DNA of 64,000 nucleotides from Nocardiopsis sinuspersici (GTDB taxonomy: Bacteria; Actinomycetota; Actinomycetes; Streptosporangiales; Streptosporangiaceae), in NCBI GenBank assembly GCA_008638415.1, contig VWVT01000020.1:1-64000 (forward strand). The letters are read 5' to 3'. Within the stretch, counting starts at the first letter, position 1; each line of letters begins with the position of its first letter. Both the position numbers and the translations under genes were made by a program. Positions 17,526-25,937 of the stretch are shown one piece after another. The notes beneath the pieces were generated by a model that was not told the origin of the DNA, did no database searches, and worked only from the letters and a program-made list of their open reading frames with translations.

Positions 17526-18020
17526 TCAGGAGCGGACGGTGCTGCGACGGGCTTCGTTCCAGCCCAGCCGGGAGAGTTGGTCGGCCAGCAACAGCAGCAC
17601 CAGGCACAGCCCGGACAACGCCAGGGCGGGCACCAGGTCAGCGCTAATGATGAGCGCGGCCGGGAGCATCCACCCCATGTGCCAGGCCAAGTCCAGGTGC
17701 GGGGCGCCGCCGCGCGTGTAGTAGCCGTGCTTGCCCAGCAGGTGGGCCAGGCCCTCCAGGGTCCGGCGCCGGTCGGCCCAGTAGTGGGTAGCCGCGTTCA
17801 CGGCCAGGCCCAGGGCGGCCTGGACGGGAGCGAAGCCGCCCTCGGACACGACGACCAGGGCCAGGGCCACCATTTGGCACAGGGTCAGGGTGGCCACGTG
17901 CGCAGCGCACACCTGCCGTCCGGTACGGGTGCGTTCGCCCTTGGTGGTGGCCTGGTGGTCGGTCTGGGCCCAGTGGTCCCCGACCCAGTGGCCGGACAGC
18001 AGGGCGGCGTAGATCAACAC
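17526..18020 (-). CDS. Multi-pass membrane protein, DUF3307-like
   Basis: The 164-residue product starts MLIYAALLSGHWVGDHWAQ and continues with HYWADRRR and four hydrophobic helices (roughly 1-14, 40-60, 65-82, 112-148). The GHWxGDxWxQ and HYWxD patterns resemble the DUF3307 membrane family found in phage and plasmid contexts. GTG 18020 follows GAGGAGACGCC. It is the last gene of the minus-strand transfer run, directly behind a TGTCTC module. Confidence 0.65.
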   Translation of the reverse strand: MLIYAALLSGHWVGDHWAQTDHQATTKGERTRTGRQVCAAHVATLTLCQMVALALVVVSEGGFAPVQAALGLAVNAATHYWADRRRTLEGLAHLLGKHGYYTRGGAPHLDLAWHMGWMLPAALIISADLVPALALSGLCLVLLLLADQLSRLGWNEARRSTVRS

Positions 18021-18065
18021 GGCGTCTCCTCACGGTGGGTGGTCTCGCCCCGTCCCGGGACGGGT

Positions 18066-18196
18066 TGTCTCGTTGTCTCGGCAGGAGTCCGGGCCCCGGG
18101 GTTCCGGGGCCCGGCGGGGGTTTGTCTCGCCCCAGAATCGGGATGAACCTCGCTTTGAGGCATGAAGCGGGTGAGACTTCGGGGTGGAAGTCTCAC
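18066..18196. promoter_or_regulatory. TGTCTC module A, downstream copy
   Basis: GTCTC motifs occur at 18066-18071, 18074-18079 and 18123-18128, and inverted or partial copies at 18171-18177 and 18190-18196. AGAATCGGGA at 18134-18143 is followed by GAAC-n-TCGC-n-TT and AGCG. The same order recurs at 20481-20626, on the other side of the FtsK-like gene. Each module lies upstream of a minus-strand gene, so operator/promoter function is likely; a transfer locus (clt-like) is an alternative. Confidence 0.65.
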
Positions 18197-18224
18197 CCGC
18201 CTACGCGGTGACGGAGTGTGAGAA

Positions 18225-20423
18225 TCAGGCGCAGAGCTGCCAGCCGCCGCGCTTGGGCAGCGGCTCGATGACCTCGGCTTCGGCCAGATCGTCCAGGGCC
18301 CGCGAGACCGTGGCCCGCGAGCACTCCTCGGTCTCCATGACGTGCTTTTCGATATCGCCGCGCTTGACGACGCCGCGGTCGATCAAAAGCTCCAGGACCC
18401 GCTTGGCCGCGCCCGACCACCTGGCCAGCAGCGACTCGTGCGGGTCGGTGTTGACCTGCTTGAGGATCCCCAGACCGAGGTCGGTGTCGGCTAGCAGCGC
18501 CGGGTCGATCGAGGCGGGCAGGTCGTCCAGGGACGGGTTGACGAAGTTGGCCAACGCGACCTGGGGGGCGGTGGCTTCCCGGGCCGCCGGGGTGCGCCCG
18601 GCCTCGTAGGCGGCCAGGCGCTCCTCGGCGTCGAGGATCTGCTGCTCGGCGATCTCGTGGCGGCGGCTGTACAGACCACCGGACCCGGCGTCCAGGGCGC
18701 CGGCCGCGAGCGCGTCCAGTTCCTGGGGCGCCCCGTCGAGCGCGGCGTCCATGAGGGCGGCCGTGGTCTCGTTGGGTGCCCACGCGGCCCGGAAGGCCAC
18801 GTCGCGCCCTTCGGCGGTCAGGCCGACGCCGGTGATCTTGGGCAGCGCGGAGGGGTCCAGCGTGATGTCGGCGATCATGCTGGCCTGGTTGCGGCTCACC
18901 CGCAGGGCGACGGTGTTTCCGGCGGTGACGTTGGCCCGGACCGCGTCCGAGCCGCCGAAGCTGTCGAGTCCGTAGATCTGGGAGGCCAGCACCATCGCGA
19001 CCCCGGCCGCGCGTCCCTCGCGGGCGATCCGGCCCACCCGGTAGGCGTTGTCGGAGTTGATGACGGCGTGGCACTCGTCCACGATCACCAGCACCCCGGG
19101 GCGCTGTTTGCTGGGGGTGAAGCCGGATGTCTTGAGCCTCGCGGAGTTCTCCAGGCCGCGCGCTTCGACCAGTTCCACCAGGCCGTCGATCAGCTTGTCC
19201 CAGGTGTTGGGGTCGTTGGGGATGGCCCAGTGCGCCCGGTCGAAGATCCGCGGGCTCGATCCGCCGTTCTTGGGGTCCAGATAGATGACGATGGTGTTCT
19301 TCGTTTCCCACGCCGCCAGGGCGAGGTTGTCGATCAGCCCGCTCTTGCCGGATCCGGTGGACCCGGCGACGAACCCGCCCCACATGGAGTCGGCGGTGTA
19401 GAGCCGGTATCGGGCCTGGCCGTCGCCGTCGGCGTAGGGGCCCAGCCGGATGTGGACCTCCCCGTCCTCGTTCACGTCCAGGCGGCCCGCCTCCAAGGGC
19501 ACCTTCTTGTTCAGCAGCCCCACGGTCACGATCTTGACGTCCAGGATCGAGGAGTCGGGCTTGGGCTCGTCCTCGGTGGGCTCCACGTGCTCGATGAGGA
19601 TGTCGGCCTCGTCCACCCCCAGGCCGGTGGCGACGTAGCCGAGCGCGGCCCGCACCGACCCGATCGTCTGACGCCCCGGGACCAGGTGCAGGCGCCCGCG
19701 CACCCCGTAGGGCTCCTCGGTTAGGTCGGTGAGCTTGGTTCCCGGCAGCGACCCCTGGCCGGAGGCCACGCGGGTGCGCCACTTGCGGGCCATCGGGTGC
19801 TCTCCCAGCGGGGGCGGCGGTGCCTCTTCCTCGACCTGGGCCAGGACGCGGGGCAGGCGGTGGTGCGCCCAGAACCGGCTGCCCAGGGCGAGCAGCGCCA
19901 GCAGGCCGACCAGGCCCGACCACCACCACACGGGCAGCGTGCTGGGCTGGATGAGGATGACGGCGGTCAACCACAGCCCCGCTGCCCAGGAGCACACCCG
20001 GGCGTGGGCGGGGTCGATCTCGGCCCACTCCGAGGCGAGCTTGGTCGCGCGGTGCTTGCGGGCCTTGGTGGTGCGCAGTACCCGCAGCGCCGCCCACGAC
20101 CCGGCACCGGCGGCCAGCGCCATGAGAATGGCGTGGGTGCCCGACACCTCAGCGATGCGGGCGGCGACCACTCCGGCCGCCAGCACGGTCGCGCCGACCT
20201 TCCACGGGTAGAACTGGGCCGCCATGTGGCGGCGCAGGCTGTTCTCCCCGGGGCGGAAGGCCAGCTTCCATCCGGCGGCGATGATGGCGCCCACGCCCTC
20301 GGTCTTGAAGGTGCGCGGCTCCTCCCGCGTGGGCTGCTGTCCGAGGGCGGCCAGCACCTCGGGCGGCAGGGCGGGCGCGACCGGGGCGGGCGTGGGCGGG
20401 GTCTTCTTCGACTTGCGGGCCAC
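18225..20423 (-). CDS. FtsK/SpoIIIE-like conjugative DNA translocase (TraB-type)
   Basis: The 732-residue protein has about four N-terminal transmembrane helices (roughly 74-92, 97-112, 144-160, 164-182). An FtsK-like motor domain follows, with Walker A GSTGSGKS (354-361), Walker B VLVIVDE (444-450) and the downstream SRNQASMIAD segment. A C-terminal winged helix (about 655-732, with RGDIEKHVMETEECSRATVSRALDD, here split across two helices) could read DNA. This is the architecture of Streptomyces TraB proteins, which move double-stranded plasmid DNA between cells. It starts at GTG 20423 behind AAGGAGCC. The TGTCTC modules on both sides are candidate targets of the winged helix or of a repressor. 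Confidence 0.88.
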   Translation of the reverse strand: MARKSKKTPPTPAPVAPALPPEVLAALGQQPTREEPRTFKTEGVGAIIAAGWKLAFRPGENSLRRHMAAQFYPWKVGATVLAAGVVAARIAEVSGTHAILMALAAGAGSWAALRVLRTTKARKHRATKLASEWAEIDPAHARVCSWAAGLWLTAVILIQPSTLPVWWWSGLVGLLALLALGSRFWAHHRLPRVLAQVEEEAPPPPLGEHPMARKWRTRVASGQGSLPGTKLTDLTEEPYGVRGRLHLVPGRQTIGSVRAALGYVATGLGVDEADILIEHVEPTEDEPKPDSSILDVKIVTVGLLNKKVPLEAGRLDVNEDGEVHIRLGPYADGDGQARYRLYTADSMWGGFVAGSTGSGKSGLIDNLALAAWETKNTIVIYLDPKNGGSSPRIFDRAHWAIPNDPNTWDKLIDGLVELVEARGLENSARLKTSGFTPSKQRPGVLVIVDECHAVINSDNAYRVGRIAREGRAAGVAMVLASQIYGLDSFGGSDAVRANVTAGNTVALRVSRNQASMIADITLDPSALPKITGVGLTAEGRDVAFRAAWAPNETTAALMDAALDGAPQELDALAAGALDAGSGGLYSRRHEIAEQQILDAEERLAAYEAGRTPAAREATAPQVALANFVNPSLDDLPASIDPALLADTDLGLGILKQVNTDPHESLLARWSGAAKRVLELLIDRGVVKRGDIEKHVMETEECSRATVSRALDDLAEAEVIEPLPKRGGWQLCA

Positions 20424-20480
20424 GACGGGCTCCTTCCAGATCGGTTACTGTGCGTGCCCGCGTCCGGGGCGGGGGCGGGA

Positions 20481-20626
20481 TGTCTCGATGTCTCACCGGC
20501 CGCCGCAGAGCCCTGTCTCCGGGCTCGTGGCGGGGTTTTGTCTCACCGAGAATCGGGAGGAACTTCGCGTTCGGGAACAAGCGTGATGAGACAACGGCGG
20601 CGGTTGTCTCACCGCTGTCTCATCAC
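20481..20626. promoter_or_regulatory. TGTCTC module B, upstream of the FtsK-like gene
   Basis: TGTCTC occurs at 20481, 20489, 20514, 20539, 20605 and 20616, and inverted at 20588. AGAATCGGGA is at 20549-20558. TGAGACAA (20587-20594) pairs with TTGTCTCA (20604-20611), and GTGATGAGACA (20583-20593) pairs with TGTCTCATCAC (20616-20626). The dense half-sites look like operators for the transfer gene or TraB recognition repeats. Confidence 0.7.
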
Positions 20627-20654
20627 GTTCAGTCACCGAAAACGGGCAAGAAGG

Positions 20655-20682
20655 GGGCCGCCCCCGCGTGCGGGAGCGGCCC
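20655..20682 (-). terminator. GC-rich hairpin
   Basis: GGGCCGC-c-CCCGC pairs with GCGGG-a-GCGGCCC around a 2-nt loop. It lies just past the stop of the gene at 20700-21047 and probably ends that transcript before module B. Confidence 0.6.
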
Positions 20683-20699
20683 GGAGAACGGCTACCGGA

Positions 20700-21047
20700 C
20701 TACCGGCCGCCCATCTGGTAGCTCTTGTCGGCGGCCTGTCCGCGGCTGGCCTCGTAGGCCTCCTGGACCGCGCGGTTGACCTCTTCGAGCTTGGCGCGGG
20801 CCCGGATGGCCTGGTTGACGTAGGCGGTGCCCAGGTCCCGCAGCGTCGCCAGCTCGGAGGTGACCTCGGCGCCCATGTCGGCCGCGCGCATCTGGCCCTC
20901 GACGATCTCCAGCATCTGGTTGGCCTGGCCGACCAGGGAACCGACCCCGGTGATGGTCTGGGCGTGGGAGTCCAGACCCGAGACGTCGGAGTAGCGCAGT
21001 GTCGAGTTGGCGTTGGTGGCCACGGAGTTGCCCATGTTGTGAGCCAT
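20700..21047 (-). CDS. Small helical protein in transfer block
   Basis: The 115-residue product is soluble, with two long helices (SHAQTITGVGSLVGQANQML region and SELATLRDLGTAYVNQAIRA region) that could form a coiled coil. I do not recognise the family. The size and helical hairpin recall WXG100-like proteins, but the WxG turn is absent. ATG 21047 follows GGAAGGAAC. Confidence 0.6.
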   Translation of the reverse strand: MAHNMGNSVATNANSTLRYSDVSGLDSHAQTITGVGSLVGQANQMLEIVEGQMRAADMGAEVTSELATLRDLGTAYVNQAIRARAKLEEVNRAVQEAYEASRGQAADKSYQMGGR

Positions 21048-21116
21048 GTGCGGTGTTCCTTCCAGGGTGGGGAAAAGGGGTCAGGCCGGGCGGCCGGACC
21101 CCTGCGAAACGGGTGG

Positions 21117-21833
21117 TCAGTAGGTGGTCGTGGCCGCGCGGGTGGCGCGCTCGTGCGCGATGAGCGCCGCGATCGCGCCGTCGACCTCCTCAGAGGTCAT
21201 GCGCCCGATCGCCTCGGTGTTGGGGGCGAAGCCCGCGCTGGCGAGCATGGTCATCAGCACCATCCGCCGGTGCGGCAGCGGCGGCTTGACGGTCTCCTCG
21301 TCGGGGTTGAGCAGCACGACGTCACTGCCGGGCTCTTCCTCGGTGACCGTGGACGTCGTCGTCGTGGTCGTGGTGGTCCGGGAGGTACGGCCGGGCCGCG
21401 CGCCCCCGGTGGCCGCCGCGGGCGGCGGGTCGGGGGTGAAGCCCTCGTCCTCGTCGACGATCTCGGCGTCCACGATGTCCTCGGGCATCGGGTCGCCCTT
21501 GCGCCACCCCCACCGTGCGGTGAACCCCTCACGCTCAGCGCGACGTGCGCGAGCTGCGGCTTTGCGCTCGGGCTTGGTGGCGTGGCGGTGGGCCCGCCAA
21601 GCGTCCAGGTCCTCGCACGCGTCCAGGTAGCAGTGGCGCAGCACCATCTTCAACCCGCCCCGCAGGTCGGAGTCGGAGGCCAGGCGGCGCCGCTCCTTGG
21701 CGGCCTTTTCCCGCAGCTTCGCCATCCGGTACGCGTGCGAGGGAGGGGTCCGACCGGTGGCCATCGAGGAGAAGTCCAGGGCCACGTTCTTGACCCAGAA
21801 GGCGGCGACGGCCGCCAGGATCAGCATCTCCAC
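21117..21833 (-). CDS. Hypothetical protein with N-terminal hydrophobic segment and Thr tract
   Basis: The 238-residue product has an N-terminal hydrophobic helix (3-20), then a basic helical region (AYRMAKLREKAAKERRRLA). An acidic stretch follows (DIVDAEIVDEDEG), then a run of eight threonines (TTTTTTTT) and a helical C-terminus (TSEEVDGAIAALIAHERATRAA). It is probably membrane-attached. GTG 21833 fits GAGGTGA upstream; ATG 21827 is possible. Function unknown. Confidence 0.6.
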   Translation of the reverse strand: MEMLILAAVAAFWVKNVALDFSSMATGRTPPSHAYRMAKLREKAAKERRRLASDSDLRGGLKMVLRHCYLDACEDLDAWRAHRHATKPERKAAARARRAEREGFTARWGWRKGDPMPEDIVDAEIVDEDEGFTPDPPPAAATGGARPGRTSRTTTTTTTTSTVTEEEPGSDVVLLNPDEETVKPPLPHRRMVLMTMLASAGFAPNTEAIGRMTSEEVDGAIAALIAHERATRAATTTY

Positions 21834-21841
21834 AGGTCACC

Positions 21842-22258
21842 TCACCAGCCCAGCACGGGGCCGAAGATGTCGGTTCCGGCGCCAGCGACGGAGTAGACAA
21901 CGTCGCCGCCGACCCCGCCCATGGCACCGCCGGCGGCCAGGAGCAGGACCGGCAGGCAGATCGCCGCCCACTGGCCGGACTCGTCCAGCTTCTTGTCCCG
22001 CCAGACGTCGACGACGACCATGACCAGCGCGAAGACGCAGATGGCGGCGATCGCGCTGCCCGTGTTCACAGGCTCGGGGATCAGACCGAGAACGAAGCCC
22101 TCAATCCAGACGACCACCCCGGCCACGAGGCCCCCGAAGAAGCCCACGGCGAAGAACGCGCCGCCGATGACGGCGAAGAATCCGCTGATGAGCCAGTGGG
22201 CCTTCTTGCGCAGGAACCAGAACAGACTCAGGCACAGCGCGGCGCCGATGGTGAACAT
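21842..22258 (-). CDS. Multi-pass membrane protein in transfer block
   Basis: The 138-residue protein has about four hydrophobic helices (2-16, 22-55, 66-85 and 96-120) with basic residues between them. Its size and position resemble small Spd membrane proteins that help plasmid spread. The next gene downstream starts 9 bp after its stop. The family is not identified. Confidence 0.6.
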   Translation of the reverse strand: MFTIGAALCLSLFWFLRKKAHWLISGFFAVIGGAFFAVGFFGGLVAGVVVWIEGFVLGLIPEPVNTGSAIAAICVFALVMVVVDVWRDKKLDESGQWAAICLPVLLLAAGGAMGGVGGDVVYSVAGAGTDIFGPVLGW

Positions 22259-22291
22259 GACAAGACTCCTTTCGAACGATGTTTCGGCAGT

Positions 22292-22954
22292 TCAGAGCAT
22301 GAAAGCGGCGGAGATGACGGCCACCAGGCCCAGCGCCCACGCGGTGGCGTGGCGGGCCGGGGACCGCAGGATCCAGATGGCGAAGTGCAGCACCGTGATC
22401 AGGCCGATCGCGGGGGCGGCGTAGCCGCGTGCGGCGGCCCGCCACACCTCGGACTCGGGCAGGTGGGAGCCGTCCATCACGAACGCCCACTCCTCTGCGA
22501 GGCAGGGCTGGCGCTCGCGCCACACGTCGGGGGGCCGGAAGGTCACCCCCAGCCAGCGAATGGCGCGGTCGGCCTCAGCAGCGCTGCGACTCTCCACAGC
22601 GACCAAGGTGGCCTCCCCACGGGTCTCGGCCGGGGTGTCGGTACTGGTCGGGGCAGTGTCGGAGGCCGTGGGCTCCGCGCCCTGCTCCCCCTCGGGAGCG
22701 GGCGCCGGCCGCGCGACGGACGTGTCCGTGCGCTGCGGTGCAGGCTCGGCACTCCGGGCCGCGGGCGCCTTGGGCGGGGCCTGAGTGCCCAGGACCGCCC
22801 CGGCCAGCGCGTCAGGCAGCTCGGCCGGGGCCGTCGCAGCGGCGGCACGGTCGGAGTTCGAGTCGGGAGCGGAAGGCACCGCGGCCAGGCGCGGGGCGTC
22901 CTCGGGTCGGCGGCCGCGCTCAGGGGCGCGACGACTCTCGTTCGGCAGGGCCAT
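22292..22954 (-). CDS. Membrane protein with long Pro/Ala-rich N-terminus
   Basis: Of its 220 residues, the first 110 are low-complexity (Ala, Pro, Glu, Thr). A short folded segment (SAAEADRAIRWLGVTFRPPD) follows, then two C-terminal helices (about 172-190 and 197-219). It is probably a two-pass inner-membrane protein with a disordered cytoplasmic arm. Function unknown. Confidence 0.6.
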   Translation of the reverse strand: MALPNESRRAPERGRRPEDAPRLAAVPSAPDSNSDRAAAATAPAELPDALAGAVLGTQAPPKAPAARSAEPAPQRTDTSVARPAPAPEGEQGAEPTASDTAPTSTDTPAETRGEATLVAVESRSAAEADRAIRWLGVTFRPPDVWRERQPCLAEEWAFVMDGSHLPESEVWRAAARGYAAPAIGLITVLHFAIWILRSPARHATAWALGLVAVISAAFML

Positions 22955-22986
22955 CGGCCCCTCCCATCAGGTGGTGTGTGTGCAGG

Positions 22987-23175
22987 TCAGGAGTCGAACA
23001 GCGTGGGCTGTGCGACGTCATGGGTCGTGGTGTTCTCGGCCAGGTGCTCGTTCACCTGGTCGTCAGCGAGCGGGCGGGTGCGCACGATGTCGCCGCGCCA
23101 TCCGCAAGAGCACTGGGGCCAGTGCAGGACCCACTCGGGGACCGGCACCGGCCTGACCTCGATGCGGTGGCTCAT
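22987..23175 (-). CDS. Short protein with a CxCGW motif
   Basis: The 62-residue product starts MSHRIEVRPVP and has WPQCSCGWRGD, a motif common in short actinomycete plasmid proteins, then an acidic helical tail. It overlaps the upstream gene by ATGA. A longer frame (to 23271) lacks a ribosome site. Function unknown. Confidence 0.65.
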   Translation of the reverse strand: MSHRIEVRPVPVPEWVLHWPQCSCGWRGDIVRTRPLADDQVNEHLAENTTTHDVAQPTLFDS

Positions 23176-23588
23176 GCGGCCACCGCCAGGAGCTCGTCGG
23201 CGTTGGCGCACCCGGTGGGGCACATCCGCCCGTTCGAGGTGGGCAGACACACGTCCCACAGCCGCCCGCACCCGCTACAGGTGCATCGGGCCAGGTAGGC
23301 GCGGGCCAACGACCGCTCCCGGGCCGGGGACAGCGGGCGGACCGGGCGGGCCAGGGAGCGCCGGTAGAGGTTCGCGGTGCGAACCCCGCCGATGTTCCCG
23401 GCCCGGTTGGACCGCCACTTGACCTGACCGACCACCTCCAGACCCGCGATGGACAGCCCTTCGGCCCTGAGCTGGGCCTTGGTGCGCAGGTCCGCGTCAA
23501 AGAAGCGGCTCCAGCCCCACGGGAACGTGGGGACGCCGAAGCGCTCTCCGGTCGGATCGAGGAACGGGTGCATGGAGGTGGCGGCCAC
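23172..23588 (-). CDS. Cysteine-rich plasmid-type protein
   Basis: The 138-residue product has CTCSGCG, then VCLPTSNGRMCPTGC, two likely zinc-binding clusters. A basic segment precedes them (YRRSLARPVRPLSPARERSL). It resembles RRQRN-type zinc-finger proteins that occur beside Streptomyces transfer and replication genes. GTG 23588 follows GAAGGAGACC. It overlaps the 62-residue gene by ATGA. Confidence 0.6.
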   Translation of the reverse strand: MAATSMHPFLDPTGERFGVPTFPWGWSRFFDADLRTKAQLRAEGLSIAGLEVVGQVKWRSNRAGNIGGVRTANLYRRSLARPVRPLSPARERSLARAYLARCTCSGCGRLWDVCLPTSNGRMCPTGCANADELLAVAA

Positions 23589-23912
23589 TCAGGTCTCCTT
23601 CCTGGTCAAAGAGGGGGAAGGGCCGCCACAGGGATGCTGTGACGGCCCCGGTTCAACCCCGGACGGTGGGCGGGGCGCGGCTTCGAGGCGGCGGTGGGTC
23701 GATCGGGATCTCCTTCGCAGGTGAGGGATGAACAGGGACGTGGGGTCGCTCGCAGGCGGCTCGCAGGCGCTCTCGCCGTGCGTCACCGGTAGCGGCACAA
23801 CCCCCGGAGTGGTGAGCACGCCCACCCGGCAGGACGGGCCGGGTGGACGTGCTCACCCGCCGGGGCGGGTGGCCCCCGGCCCCGCGTTCAGCGGGACCGG
23901 GGAGAGGGTGGG
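23589..23912. terminator. Intergenic stretch with three strong hairpins
   Basis: No supported gene lies here. Hairpins occur at 23620-23647 (GGGCCGCCACAG/CTGTGACGGCCC), 23812-23856 (arms of about 19 bp with one mismatch) and 23876-23903 (CCCCGG-cc-CCGC/GCGG-ga-CCGGGG). The last two follow the stop of the gene at 23913-25184 and probably end its transcript. Confidence 0.55.
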
Positions 23913-25184
23913 TTACTCAGAGTCGGGGTAGACGCGGTGCCCGGCGTCCCGCAGGGCGTTGCGGTGGTCGCGGACCGTGGTGCGGCCGATCCCCAGCAGG
24001 CGGGAGAGTTCGGCGTTGGACACCTGCACGCCCGCGTAGCCGATCTCCTCCAGGACCCGCTGGCGGGTGTCGCGTCCGACCGCCACCCGCGCGGCGTGGT
24101 GCGGGGCGCGTTCTGCCTGGTCAGCGCCAATGTCGCCACCCTGGTGGCCATTCCCGCCACCCCCGACGGTCGGGGAGGGGCGTCCTCGCAGGTCAGGGGC
24201 AATCCCGCCAGGGTGGCGGCCAATTCCGCCACCCCTGCCGCCACCCTCGGAGCGGGCCTCGCGCAGCCCGGCGCCGAACCCCGCCGCCGCCCCACCCACG
24301 GGCGGGACACCGAACCCGGACGGGTCATTGGGCACCGGGGAAGCACCGGCGGGCAGCTCCTGGGCGGTGTAGAGCGGCGCCGCCAGGTGGATCCGGTTGC
24401 GCAGCTCCGATCGGCGCACCTCGATGTCGGCGGAGGCCTCGTCCACCGTCATCTGCTGCTCGGCCCGGCGTCGGATGTCGGCCAGGACCCGCTGCTGCTC
24501 GGCGTGGGCGCGGGCCGCTTCCAGCGCGAGCTCCTTCTCGGTCTTGGCGGTGACGTAGGTGGTTTCGCGCTCCAGGGCGGCCAGCTCGGCCTGCTGCTCC
24601 TCGGTCAGGTCCGCCGACAGCTCCCGCTCACGCTCGCTCTTGGCGTGGGCGGCTGCGGCGGCCGCGGCTTCCTCGCGCTTGCGCACGGCCAGCACTGCCC
24701 GAGTCCGCTGTGCGCGCGTGTGGGTGATGACGTGCCAGGCCGTCTTGGAGATCAGCGGCAGGAGCCCCAGCAGGGACCAGGCCAGGTTCTCGGCGACGAC
24801 GCCGTGGATGGCCAGGAGCAGGGCGGCACCGATGGCCAGCACCCACCCGGTGACGGTCCTCCACCGGGCTACGTAGCCGTCGCGGGCGGCCTGCTGGTAG
24901 TTGGAGGCCAGCACCAGCAGCCAACCGCCCTCCACGACCAGGCCTGCGGACAGGCCCACGAGGTGCACGGCCATGTCCGCCCCGTCACCGGTGAACAGGT
25001 CCCACAGCGCCCACACGGTCGTGATCGCGGACGCGACGGTGATCACCCCGGAGATGAGGCGGACCGGGTCGGTCCATCCCGAGGGGATTTTCTCCAGCGG
25101 ACGCGTCGTGGGAGTGGAGGTCGGCCGGGTGACAGCCTCGGTCGGCGATTCGGGGTCGGTGGTCTTCTTCCACATGAGCTTCAT
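23913..25184 (-). CDS. SpdB/DUF2637-like membrane protein with C-terminal HTH
   Basis: The 423-residue protein has four membrane helices between about 43 and 148 in DUF2637 style (HLVGLSAGLVVEGGWLLVLAS). A long charged coiled coil follows (about 165-260, EREREL...QQRVLADIRRRAEQQ), then a Gly-rich linker. The C-terminal helix-turn-helix (VSNAELSRLLGIGRTTVRDH) is DNA-binding. The layout matches SpdB-type plasmid spread proteins, which bind DNA and sit in the membrane. It overlaps the upstream small gene by ATGA. The Gly-rich linker is repetitive and may be evolving fast. Confidence 0.75.
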   Translation of the reverse strand: MKLMWKKTTDPESPTEAVTRPTSTPTTRPLEKIPSGWTDPVRLISGVITVASAITTVWALWDLFTGDGADMAVHLVGLSAGLVVEGGWLLVLASNYQQAARDGYVARWRTVTGWVLAIGAALLLAIHGVVAENLAWSLLGLLPLISKTAWHVITHTRAQRTRAVLAVRKREEAAAAAAAHAKSERERELSADLTEEQQAELAALERETTYVTAKTEKELALEAARAHAEQQRVLADIRRRAEQQMTVDEASADIEVRRSELRNRIHLAAPLYTAQELPAGASPVPNDPSGFGVPPVGGAAAGFGAGLREARSEGGGRGGGIGRHPGGIAPDLRGRPSPTVGGGGNGHQGGDIGADQAERAPHHAARVAVGRDTRQRVLEEIGYAGVQVSNAELSRLLGIGRTTVRDHRNALRDAGHRVYPDSE

Positions 25185-25342
25185 CGGTCAGCCTCCTTCG
25201 GGGCACGGCGGGAGTAGCGGGTGGGGCGGGGCAGGTCGTGTTCGGCGAAGATGACGTTGGGGCCGCCGGCGACGGCCAGGAGCAGCACGGGCACCGCGAC
25301 GGTCAGGACGATCGCGATGGTCACGAGCGCGGCGGTGCTCAT
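25181..25342 (-). CDS. 53-residue single-pass membrane protein
   Basis: The product begins MSTAALVTIAIVLTVAVPVLL, one transmembrane helix, and ends with a basic cytoplasmic tail (RPTRYSRRAPKEADR). Both ends overlap neighbours by ATGA, which supports it as real. Function unknown. Confidence 0.65.
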   Translation of the reverse strand: MSTAALVTIAIVLTVAVPVLLLAVAGGPNVIFAEHDLPRPTRYSRRAPKEADR

Positions 25343-25461
25343 CGGGAACCCCCGCAGGACCAGCACACGTAGGAAGCGCGGAAGACGTCCCAGTCCATGG
25401 GCTGAGCGCAGCACCGGGGGGCGTGACCGATGGGGATGAGGCGGAGGCTCAGGCGGCCCAT
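25339..25461 (-). CDS. 40-residue cysteine-containing peptide
   Basis: The frame MGRLSLRLIPIGHAPRCCAQ continues to YVCWSCGGSR and has CC and CxxC pairs that could bind zinc. Its stop overlaps the next start by ATGA and its start lies inside the end of the upstream gene, so it is part of the coupled chain. Confidence 0.5.
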   Translation of the reverse strand: MGRLSLRLIPIGHAPRCCAQPMDWDVFRASYVCWSCGGSR

Positions 25462-25841
25462 GCCGACACCCCCTGCTCCCCGTCGATCTCGGCCACCAGG
25501 GCCAGGAGGTGGGTGTGCAGCTCCTCCTCGGGGGTGGGCCGGTCGACCAGGACGGCGTCGACCGGGCGCACGCGGGGGCGGCCGGTGGGGGTGTCGGCCA
25601 ACGGGGCCAGCCGAATGTCGTCGGCCAGCAGCTCGCGGACCTCGATCGCCTCGGCCGGGTCGTCCCAGCCGTCCTCGGCCAGGGCCTCGTACACGTCCCA
25701 GGAGGGGTGCTCGAACGGGTCGGCGCCGGTGACCTGCTCGGCCGCGTCGGCGTCCCAGAACCGCGGGGAGTGCTGCCGGGCAGTGAGCAGGTCCTCGATG
25801 TCGGACAGCGCATCGCGGGTAGGCTCGAAGTCGTCGTACAT
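25449..25841 (-). CDS. Acidic hypothetical protein
   Basis: The 130-residue product is very acidic and helical (MYDDFEPTRDALSDIEDLL at the start). It overlaps the following small gene by 13 bp. No motif is recognised. A nucleic-acid mimic or antirestriction role would fit the charge but is speculation. Confidence 0.6.
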   Translation of the reverse strand: MYDDFEPTRDALSDIEDLLTARQHSPRFWDADAAEQVTGADPFEHPSWDVYEALAEDGWDDPAEAIEVRELLADDIRLAPLADTPTGRPRVRPVDAVLVDRPTPEEELHTHLLALVAEIDGEQGVSAWAA

Positions 25842-25937
25842 CTGCGTTTCCTCCTGGTCAGGATGGGATGGGTGTGCGAGAGCCCCGCCAGGGCCGTAAT
25901 CCCGGGCGGGGCTCGCTGCTGTGTGGGGGGCTGTGAG

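Noticed and set aside
18193..20097. A 634-codon minus-strand frame overlapping the FtsK-like gene
   Set aside because: The same strand has the FtsK-like protein with clear Walker motifs in another frame; this one is Arg/Pro-rich noise.
23645..23670. GGTTCAACCCCGG resembling a tRNA T-arm
   Set aside because: The T stem pairs over only 4 bp and no acceptor, D or anticodon arm fits around it.
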